NCBI GenBank assembly: GCA_020845805.1
Contig: JADLFD010000354.1
Span: 1 to 40,503, forward strand
From: Verrucomicrobiales bacterium
Lineage (GTDB): Bacteria; Verrucomicrobiota; Verrucomicrobiia; Limisphaerales; CAIMTB01
Length of the DNA: 40,503 nucleotides
Direction of reading: 5' to 3'
How positions within the stretch are numbered: position 1 is the first letter of the stretch; each line of letters begins with the position of its first letter. The notes under the pieces are model-generated. The model worked only from the letters and a program-made list of their open reading frames with translations, was not told the DNA's origin and did no database searches. Both the position numbers and the translations under genes were made by a program. Positions 33,669 to 40,503 of the stretch are shown here, piece after piece.

Positions 33669-36554
33669 CTAAGGCTTCTTGCGATTTTGCGCCCGCCGCT
33701 TGGCGGCCAGGAGTCGTTCGGTCCCTGACACCTCGGCGGAAGTACCCTCCGGATTGGCAGGTTCCACCTTCGGTTCCGTTGTCGCATTCGGCTGTCCCGA
33801 AGGGAGCGGGTCGTCCCGCACTTCGACTCGTTGCGCGGGTCGAAACAGTTCGTCGGCGGGCCGCGCCGTCGTCGCCGCTCCGGTTTGCGTGGCCCGGACC
33901 TGATCCTTCCGCGCCAACAAAGTCGACAACGCCGGATCCGATGCCACCACCGTCGGGCGCCGTCGCAGCCGCAATGCATGGAGCAACCAGGCCCAGGCCT
34001 TGGCCCACTCCGCTGGGTCGATCTGGACGCGTCGTACCCCGACATCGATCGGGAACAGCACCACCGCGACCGCCAGCAACCACCACCAGAGATCCCGGGG
34101 CTGATGGGTGCGCCGCCGATCACGCAGGTAGGGATTGTCGAGCGGATTGCCCGCGTCCAACACCCGCCCGCCTCCCGCCTCCACGAGGCGTTGGAGAAAC
34201 GCCAGGTTGGGTCCGGACACCGAGAACTCCGGCGAATAATTCAGGTTCGCGCCCAGCGGTTGCACGCTGCGGACCTCGCCCTCGTGGATATCCAGCAGGT
34301 TGATCATGTAGGCACCAACCTCCTTGGCGGGGAACTCGGCCTCATATCGTCCGGGTCCCTTCTGCGAGAGCCGCACATTCTGCCTCTGGCCCTTGGCGTC
34401 CACGACCACCGCCTGGAGGTTCAGGAAGTTCCGGAAATTACCTTCGCCATCCAGGGCTTCCACGCTCATGTGCCCGACGCCGTCGTCGAGTGTCACGTCG
34501 GTGGTGAAATCAGTGGCATCCACTTTGCGCAACGCCCACTGGGCCACCTGCGACCAGAACTGCCGATAGCGTGACCATGTCACCCAGTCGGCACCCCACT
34601 TGGCGCGTGCGTCTGAGGTGAAGGCGACGGCGCGCCCCAGACCGAACTGCCAGTGCGCCAGAAGCGGATCCCCCTTCCCGGTGACCAGGGGAGTCTCTGC
34701 CCGTGCCTTCGGGGAGGTCGCGACATAGCCGCGCAAGGTGGGGTAATCCGAGGCTGCAATCCCCCGTGTGATTTCACTGCCACCGGCGACCTGCGGCCGG
34801 AAAGGCTCCTCGTTGATGGCAGATTTCAGGATGACCGCCGCCTCTTTGACAAAAATCTGCGGAAGCTGCGCCGGCGAAGTGACATCATAAAACCGTCCGC
34901 GCCCTTTCTCCGCCATTTCGATCATGAGACTTGGTTCGACGTGCCCGCCGATCATGACCGTGCTGATGGTGATGCGATTGCCGGAGATGGATTTGAGCAG
35001 TTCATCGCTCGGCGCGCCGGGATCCCCGTCACTGAACACCACCATGTGCTTGAGGTTGGCCGTGGACCGACGTAGCGCGTCGTTGGCGACCGACATGGCG
35101 CCGTGGAAGGTGGTCATGTCCCCGGGGTTCATGCCCATGATGGCACGGCCCATCGCGCGGCGATCCCCCACCGGGGCCAGTTCGTAGAGCCAACGTTCCG
35201 ACCCGTCCCAGAACACGATGCCCATCTCATCCTGCGGGCCCAGGGCCTGTAGCGCGGCAAAAGCGATGTCCCGCGCCCACTGGTTCCCGTTGGGGAACTC
35301 CGTGGCGTGCACCACCAGCACGAGCGCGCCCTTGGGCAGCACTTTCTTGCTGCTCAACTCCATGTCCACCGGCAACGCGTTCTCCAACGGCGTGCCGCGA
35401 TAGCCACCCGCCGCGAACGCCTGGTCGCCCCCCAATGCCACCAGACCCACGCCAAAATCACGCACCGCACTCTCGAGCAACCGCATCAGGTCGGCGCTCA
35501 GATCGCCCGCGGAGATGTTGCTCAGAAAAATGGCGTCATAGCTCTGCATCTCGGGCAGCGACGAAGGAAACCCCGCCAGATCCACCACCCGCGCCTCGAG
35601 CTTCGCGGCCACCAGGGCTTCCCCCAGTGGACGGTCCGCCGCCGGATCGGAGGAGATGATCAGCACGCGCGGTTCGCCGCGCACGTTGGTGTAGCTGGTC
35701 GACCGGTTGTTCTGCGCCACCGCATCCCCGGGGGCGTCGATGCGCACGTCGTAACTGTAGAAACCCGGCGCATCGAGCGTCTGCGGAAAGGTGAACAGGT
35801 TCTTCCCGGCCTGCAGTTCCACCGGCTGCGTGCCCAGCAACTGGTCCTGTCGATAGAGGGAGACATTGGCACGCGTCGCACGATCGCTTTCGACGAAAAT
35901 CTTCACCTCGAACGGCTGCCCCTTCTTCAATTGATTCGGCACCGCGACCTTCTGCACCAGGACATCCCTCCCGCGCTCCGCACCCAGTGGAAGGGCATCG
36001 ATCGTGACGCCCAGCGCCCGGGCCGCCACCGCCGCCTGGACCGCATCGCCCAGGGTCTGGTGCCCGTCGCTCGCCACCACCACGCGCCGCTGCCCAGTCT
36101 CTGGAAATGCCGCGGTGGCCAATCGGATTGCGCCGGCCAGATCCGTGCCGGAGGCGGAGATCACCGCCTGCACGCGCGGCAGATCCACCGCCACGTTCGC
36201 CGCGGATTCAATCGCCGCATCCGCGCCGAACACCACCACCCCGCCGCGGTCGTCCGCCTTCTTCCGCGCGGACAAGGTATTCACCCACTCGCGGGAGAGC
36301 TCCTGCTGTTCGCCGGGAATGCTATCCGAACGGTCCAGCGCGAAGAAGACGTTCATGCCCTCGATGGGCAGGCGGTAGCGCAAGCCCGCCAAGGCGAGGC
36401 CCAACAGCGCCACCACCACGAGTCGCAACCCGAGCGCCACCCAACGCCGCGGTCCCACCAGCGAACTGTCCGAACGCAGCGACAGCCACACCACCCACCC
36501 CAACGCCACCAGGGTCGCGATCAGCCACCAGGGATGAGTGAATTCAAAAGGCAT
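33669..36554 (-). CDS. Large vWA membrane protein with amidotransferase-fold domain
   Basis: A 961-aa protein. Two N-terminal membrane segments (about 9-25 and 38-58) precede a vWA domain with an intact metal site, D74-R-S-D-S78 ('FALDRSDS'). A CARDB-like beta domain follows, then an amidotransferase-fold region ('RVLIISSDPAADRPLGEAL', 'GVGLVALGGDQAFAAGGYRG'), a second vWA-like domain with a degenerate site ('LVLVVHATEF'), and a C-terminal segment 'DLWWWLLAVAVVLFPIDVGV'. The tail is polar. Such proteins accompany MoxR/BatA-type envelope clusters. It starts 5 bp after the permease-NHL stop, so it is the last gene of that operon. Confidence 0.9.
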   Translation of the reverse strand: MPFEFTHPWWLIATLVALGWVVWLSLRSDSSLVGPRRWVALGLRLVVVALLGLALAGLRYRLPIEGMNVFFALDRSDSIPGEQQELSREWVNTLSARKKADDRGGVVVFGADAAIESAANVAVDLPRVQAVISASGTDLAGAIRLATAAFPETGQRRVVVASDGHQTLGDAVQAAVAARALGVTIDALPLGAERGRDVLVQKVAVPNQLKKGQPFEVKIFVESDRATRANVSLYRQDQLLGTQPVELQAGKNLFTFPQTLDAPGFYSYDVRIDAPGDAVAQNNRSTSYTNVRGEPRVLIISSDPAADRPLGEALVAAKLEARVVDLAGFPSSLPEMQSYDAIFLSNISAGDLSADLMRLLESAVRDFGVGLVALGGDQAFAAGGYRGTPLENALPVDMELSSKKVLPKGALVLVVHATEFPNGNQWARDIAFAALQALGPQDEMGIVFWDGSERWLYELAPVGDRRAMGRAIMGMNPGDMTTFHGAMSVANDALRRSTANLKHMVVFSDGDPGAPSDELLKSISGNRITISTVMIGGHVEPSLMIEMAEKGRGRFYDVTSPAQLPQIFVKEAAVILKSAINEEPFRPQVAGGSEITRGIAASDYPTLRGYVATSPKARAETPLVTGKGDPLLAHWQFGLGRAVAFTSDARAKWGADWVTWSRYRQFWSQVAQWALRKVDATDFTTDVTLDDGVGHMSVEALDGEGNFRNFLNLQAVVVDAKGQRQNVRLSQKGPGRYEAEFPAKEVGAYMINLLDIHEGEVRSVQPLGANLNYSPEFSVSGPNLAFLQRLVEAGGGRVLDAGNPLDNPYLRDRRRTHQPRDLWWWLLAVAVVLFPIDVGVRRVQIDPAEWAKAWAWLLHALRLRRRPTVVASDPALSTLLARKDQVRATQTGAATTARPADELFRPAQRVEVRDDPLPSGQPNATTEPKVEPANPEGTSAEVSGTERLLAAKRRAQNRKKP

Positions 36555-36559
36555 GACGG

Positions 36560-39013
36560 TTACCAGGTTCGCGACGAGGCCAACCCTCCCGTTTCCGTTG
36601 CTGACCATCCCGACCCCACCGCGGCGGAGGCGGTCTGCAGTGCACGACGGCGCACGAACTTGAGCACGCGATGATTCTGCGAGTCCGCCACGTAAAGATT
36701 CCCGCGCGAATCCAGACACAAGCTCCAGGGACTGTTCATCTGCCCAGGCCGACTCCCCGCCCCGCCCAGGATCTCCAGCACGCGGTCCGCGGCGTCCAAT
36801 ACCTGCACCCGGCTGTTGCCGAACTCGCACACAAACTGGCGCCCTTCGGCATCCACCTGCACGTCGTACGGGTAACCGTACTCGCCGGGCCCAGTCCCCG
36901 CCCGACCATGCGCCCGCAGCCATTGCCCCTCCGCCGTAAACACCTGCACGCGGTGATGGCACGAATCCGCGACGTAAACACGTCCCTGACGATCCGTGCC
37001 CACGCCTTCGGCGCGATTGAACTGTCCCGCGCCGTCGCCCGCCTGGCCGAAGCCGCCCAAGAACTGTCCGTCCGCGATCCGGAATCGTTGAACCCGTTCC
37101 ACCACGCCGTACTCGCTTACGTAGCAATCGCCATTGGTCCCCACCGCCACCGCGCGCGGAAACCACATCTGCCCAGCATTGGTGCCGTGGTCACCCCACT
37201 GCCCCAGCAGAGCGCCTTCGCTGGAGAACCGGTTCACCCGATGATAATGCGGCTCCACCACGAGCAGTGAGCCATCCGTCAATCCGGCCATGCCCTTGGC
37301 CTTGCCCTTGTCGGTCTCGGGCATTTGCCAGAGCCGGAGCCACGCGCCGTTGGTGTCGAACTTCTGCACGCGCCCCGTCATATCCACGACATATAACCGG
37401 TCCTCACGATCCACGGTGACTGAGCGCGGTTTGTTGAAGAATCCCGGACCGGTTCCCTTCGCGCCGAGCACCTCGACCCGTTCGAACAAGGCCGAGTCCA
37501 AGGAGGCGACCGTGGCGGCGTTCCCGGGCGCACGACCGCATCCGGAGATCAGCCCCGTGACCATCGCCAGGGTGAGGGCGACGGCCGTTCCCACCCCCGC
37601 CCGGCGCGAACGCCAGACCGCCGCCAGACCCCAGCGCACTCCCAGCGGCACGAGGGCCAACGCACCGAGCAGGATGCCCAGCGCGGAGACCTGCGTGGCG
37701 TAGCCGTAGTGCAGGAGATTGAAGATCACCAGGGAAAGCGTGTCCCCACCTGGCGGCACGACCAGCAACAGCGTTTCCACATCCCAAAGGCACATCAGAT
37801 AGATGATGTACCAGGCCACTCCCAGCCCTCCTTTTCCGGCGGGCCAGCAACCATGCCGCCACGTGGCCCAGGCTCCGGCACCCTGCATCCGCAGCACTTC
37901 CCGCCAGCGCGTGTCCATTCGGGCGCGGGCGAGCACCGCCGCCAGCCAGCCCAATCCACCGAACCGCAACCCCAGCGCCAGCACCACCACGCCCGCGGTT
38001 CCCTGGATCCATCCGAAGAGCGGCCCGGCAGCCAACCAGGCGACCACCATGCCAGTGAAAATTCCGGGCACCACCCACGGCCCCAACCAAAGCCCTCCCC
38101 ACCGCCGGCCCCAGTCCGTAGCGGCGACGAGGGATCCCAGGACCATCACCACAGTTGCCGCCATCGCCGCGTATATTCCTGACCGGGCCATCGCCGCTCC
38201 CGAGGTCAGCAGCGCGCCCGGCAACTCACGCCATACGCGAACCTCGGTCAACGCCGCCATCAAAGGCACGACCAGGGACACAAGCACCACTGCGCCAGCC
38301 GCGAGTTGCACCCCCAGTCGCAAGGAAGTCCCCAGTCGCCGTGAAAGCTGGGCCTCGTGGACCGCCGCCCCCGACACCACCCCGCTCTGCCAGACGGGAA
38401 ACCGCCGGTGCCAGGCCCATGCCAATCCCGCGAGCAGCGCCAAGGGAATCCCGGACTGCGCCAGAGCCAGACCTCCGTCGAGGCGTGTCGAAAGCTGGAT
38501 CCAGGTTTCCGCGGACCACACCTTCGCCTGAAATACGGCAGGAACCGCGAACTGACCGCAGGCCAGCACCGCGATGAGGAGCATCGGGCCGCCCAAGGAA
38601 CGCCACGCGATCGGCATGAGGAGGCCGCGCACCAGGGCCAACCCGCGCAGTTCCGGAACCGCCTCCAACAGGCGCGCGTCGGTCCTCCGCCAGGCGGCGG
38701 CCAACCCCAGCGCCGCCCACGGCCACGCCAGCAGCGAGAGCACCCAGGCACTGGCCGCCAGGGGCATCCATCGATCGACCCCTGCCCCGCCGCCGACGCG
38801 CCAGGCGCCAGCAAACCCGATTCCCTGCATCCACTGACCCGCCACCCAGAACGGGGGCAGCATGAGGGTCAGCACCGCGGCCACGGTCCAGAGCCGGCGG
38901 ACCGGACGCGACGCCGACACCAGGGCCAGCGCCACCAGGACGCCCAGGGCGCTGGCCAGAAGCGTGGTGACCAGCGTGAGCAGCAGGGTGTTGAGGAGCA
39001 TGGAGGGATTCAT
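36560..39013 (-). CDS. ABC permease fused to an NHL beta-propeller
   Basis: An 817-aa fusion. Residues 1-465 are a double permease of the FbpB/ThiP kind with about twelve membrane segments and two EAA-type cytoplasmic loops ('LEAVPELRGLALVRGLLMPI' at 116-135; 'EVLRMQGAGAW' near 372-382). Residues 475-492 are a further hydrophobic stretch ending in a lipobox-like 'LISGC' (C492). Residues about 510-790 are five or six NHL repeats ('RLYVVDMTGRVQKFD', 'RVYVADSCHHRVQVF', 'NLYVADSQNHRVLKF'). The frame is continuous, so this is one gene. It follows the binding-protein gene after 4 bp. No ATPase gene is in the window. Confidence 0.88.
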   Translation of the reverse strand: MNPSMLLNTLLLTLVTTLLASALGVLVALALVSASRPVRRLWTVAAVLTLMLPPFWVAGQWMQGIGFAGAWRVGGGAGVDRWMPLAASAWVLSLLAWPWAALGLAAAWRRTDARLLEAVPELRGLALVRGLLMPIAWRSLGGPMLLIAVLACGQFAVPAVFQAKVWSAETWIQLSTRLDGGLALAQSGIPLALLAGLAWAWHRRFPVWQSGVVSGAAVHEAQLSRRLGTSLRLGVQLAAGAVVLVSLVVPLMAALTEVRVWRELPGALLTSGAAMARSGIYAAMAATVVMVLGSLVAATDWGRRWGGLWLGPWVVPGIFTGMVVAWLAAGPLFGWIQGTAGVVVLALGLRFGGLGWLAAVLARARMDTRWREVLRMQGAGAWATWRHGCWPAGKGGLGVAWYIIYLMCLWDVETLLLVVPPGGDTLSLVIFNLLHYGYATQVSALGILLGALALVPLGVRWGLAAVWRSRRAGVGTAVALTLAMVTGLISGCGRAPGNAATVASLDSALFERVEVLGAKGTGPGFFNKPRSVTVDREDRLYVVDMTGRVQKFDTNGAWLRLWQMPETDKGKAKGMAGLTDGSLLVVEPHYHRVNRFSSEGALLGQWGDHGTNAGQMWFPRAVAVGTNGDCYVSEYGVVERVQRFRIADGQFLGGFGQAGDGAGQFNRAEGVGTDRQGRVYVADSCHHRVQVFTAEGQWLRAHGRAGTGPGEYGYPYDVQVDAEGRQFVCEFGNSRVQVLDAADRVLEILGGAGSRPGQMNSPWSLCLDSRGNLYVADSQNHRVLKFVRRRALQTASAAVGSGWSATETGGLASSRTW

Positions 39014-39017
39014 GCCG

Positions 39018-39974
39018 TTACCTCACGAACCACTCCGCCAAGAGGTCCAGACCCGTGTCCAAATCCGCCAGCAACCCCGGCCAATCCACCCCCACTTCAC
39101 CTGCCTCCCGGGGCGCCGCGCTCTCGGGATCGACCGCACCGGACTGGCGCAGCTGCGACAACACCTCTGCTCCCGCGAGATACTCCGCCAACCGCCGGGC
39201 GTGCTCGGGATGGCGCGCGCCGGAGACCAGAGCCACGGTGTTGGGCAGAACCATCCCTTCCGCCACCGCCAACCGGTGGGCCACCACGTCATGACCTTCG
39301 CGCCGGGCAAAGGCCACATCATCCGAATCGGTCAGCCCAATCTCCGCGTCGCCGCGCACCACGGCGCGCACCACCTGCGAGTTGCCATCCACGAGCCAGG
39401 GCCGGTTGGCGGCCAGCGCCGTGCACCAGTTCTTCCAAGCCGCCGCACCCCAGCGCTGGCGCAGGACGAGCAAGTGGTTGCCGGTGCTGCCGAAGACCGG
39501 GTACGCCATGGCCATTCGGCCGCGCCACGCGGTGTTGGTGAGTGCCCCCAATCCCGCGGGCGGAGCTCCCCCTCCGCGCGTCACAAAGACCCGCTCGCGG
39601 CGGCCAAAGGTCGTCACCTCGGAGGTCAGGGCTCCGCGCGCCACCAACTGGCGCGTGCGCATCTCCTCGTTGCTCCACCACAGATCCGCCAGAGGCCGGG
39701 CGGACTCCATCAGCAACCGCTGCGCCAATCCGGTCGTCTTCGTGGCCTCGTTGTCGTACACGGCGCGCACCGGAATCCCCGTGCGCCGGGTGAACTCGGC
39801 GAATACGGGTTCGGCAAAGACTCGATCCTGGGCGGCATAGACCACGACCTCGGCAACCCGCCCGCCGCCGCAACCCGCCAGCCCCAAACACCCGAACGCC
39901 ACCAACGCCACCAACGCCGGCCCGAACCGCGACCGGGACCAGCCTGGCGACCGGATGAAGGCCAGGAAGTTCAT
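39018..39974 (-). CDS. ABC transporter solute-binding lipoprotein (family 1, FbpA-like)
   Basis: A 318-aa lipoprotein with lipobox 'CLGLAGC' near residue 33. The mature part matches ferric-type binding proteins: 'VVVYAAQDRVFAEPVFAEFT', 'RLLMESARPLADLWWSNEE', and 'GDAEIGLTDSDDVAFARREG'. In iron-binding FbpA the last segment carries the Tyr pair that holds iron; here it is Ser-Asp-Asp, so the ligand may not be ferric iron. The ATG at 39974 overlaps the upstream gene by 4 bp (ATGA), and the permease-NHL gene begins 4 bp after its stop. Confidence 0.88.
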   Translation of the reverse strand: MNFLAFIRSPGWSRSRFGPALVALVAFGCLGLAGCGGGRVAEVVVYAAQDRVFAEPVFAEFTRRTGIPVRAVYDNEATKTTGLAQRLLMESARPLADLWWSNEEMRTRQLVARGALTSEVTTFGRRERVFVTRGGGAPPAGLGALTNTAWRGRMAMAYPVFGSTGNHLLVLRQRWGAAAWKNWCTALAANRPWLVDGNSQVVRAVVRGDAEIGLTDSDDVAFARREGHDVVAHRLAVAEGMVLPNTVALVSGARHPEHARRLAEYLAGAEVLSQLRQSGAVDPESAAPREAGEVGVDWPGLLADLDTGLDLLAEWFVR

Positions 39975-40503
39975 GCAGTGCGGCGGTGGAAGTACCACCA
40001 TTCCAAGGCTGCGATGGCCAGCGCCACCCCGGCGAACCAGCGCCAGATCTCGAGATTGGCGGCGCGCAGAGTGGTCGCCGCGGTGCCGCCGAATCGGCCC
40101 ACGCGGATCTCGGCGCGCGGTTCCGAGTCGCTCTCTCCCAGGTCGAGGGCGCGCACCGCGTAGGTGACTTCGTTCGTCCCCCAGCGCACCGCGTACGCGC
40201 CCTGGGTGTCCGTACTCCCAAATACCGCTTCCCGAGCACCGACGTCGACCCCCACGCTCAGCCAGCCGCCTCCGGGAGGTTTCACCTCGACCTTCCCCGT
40301 GCCGGCCGGCAACTCGAATCGCAACGGCTCGCCGGCACGCAGATTCAAACGCTCGGCCCGCGCCGTCGCCGGATTCAGGTATTCCACCACGTTGGCCACG
40401 AACATCGGGAACGACACGCGCAGGGGCCAGGTGCTGCGCAGCACGTCGAACCCCACCCAGACCACGCGCCGGCGCCCCTGATCCCCGGCCACCAACAGCG
40501 GCC
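39971..40503 (-). CDS. BatA-like vWA membrane protein, C-terminal part (truncated by window)
   Basis: The frame is open to the right edge, so the N-terminus is outside. The visible 177 residues match the C-terminus of BatA-like proteins: 'RRVVWVGFDVLRSTWPLRVSFPMFVANVVEYL' pattern (shown in part), a beta domain ('GAYAVRWGTNEVTYAVRALD'), 'DLGESDSEPRAEI', and a final membrane anchor 'ALAIAALEWWYFHRR'. The vWA domain itself is not visible. It overlaps the solute-binding gene by 4 bp and is therefore in the same operon. Confidence 0.82.
   Translation of the reverse strand, partial: PLLVAGDQGRRRVVWVGFDVLRSTWPLRVSFPMFVANVVEYLNPATARAERLNLRAGEPLRFELPAGTGKVEVKPPGGGWLSVGVDVGAREAVFGSTDTQGAYAVRWGTNEVTYAVRALDLGESDSEPRAEIRVGRFGGTAATTLRAANLEIWRWFAGVALAIAALEWWYFHRRTA

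Noticed and set aside
1-40503. CRISPR arrays, tRNA or rRNA genes, integrases or transposases.
   Set aside because: None could be recognised by eye on either strand; the only repeats are those listed.

Overview
The window is GC-rich bacterial chromosome, most likely from the Verrucomicrobiota (Limisphaerales/Pedosphaera-like). The clues are a BlaI-type repressor paired with an M56 metallopeptidase, a DUF1080 protein, a Tat-exported Gfo/Idh/MocA oxidoreductase, HEAT-like proteins with the 'GTNAVPFL' signature, and an exported protein ending in the 'S-DNLQTW ... RFYRL' module common in that phylum. The taxonomic call is inference; no rRNA or tRNA gene was seen. Codons end strongly in G/C, which creates many long antisense frames that are not genes.

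Layout. 1-1349: 3' part of an RlmK/RlmI-like rRNA methyltransferase and an alpha/beta esterase (+). 1327-5789: O-antigen-ligase/TPR membrane protein and a coupled pair of uncharacterised envelope proteins (-). 5877-8738: BlaI-like repressor and M56 sensor peptidase (-), with two ACTAA-N4-TTAGT operators upstream. 8945-13370: three tandem HEAT-like paralogues (+). 13500-16306: two-subunit 2-oxoacid:ferredoxin oxidoreductase (-) with a clear promoter and terminator. 16578-18839: M14-like carboxypeptidase (+) and Gfo/Idh/MocA oxidoreductase (-). 18944-23420: a four-gene overlapping operon (-) that is a tandem duplication of [membrane-bound spermidine-synthase-like protein + small membrane protein]. 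23723-24924: DUF1080 lipid/sugar-type hydrolase (+) and a glutaredoxin (-). 25020-31465: OmpR-type regulator, sensor kinase, TPR protein with an MSPELMRRYGL repeat, and an exported protein made of three flagellar-hook-like units (-). 31466-32532: a 1-kb noncoding repeat island. 32533-33657: glycerate kinase (+). 33669-40503: operon (-) with a partial BatA-like protein, a solute-binding lipoprotein, an ABC permease fused to an NHL beta-propeller, and a vWA/amidotransferase-fold protein.

The strongest candidates for undescribed biology are the hook-like triple-repeat protein beside a two-component system, the permease-NHL fusion embedded in a vWA operon, the duplicated spermidine-synthase-like/membrane-protein cassette, and the BlaI operator region lying between the M56 operon and the three HEAT-like paralogues. 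No CRISPR array, integrase, transposase or phage gene was seen.
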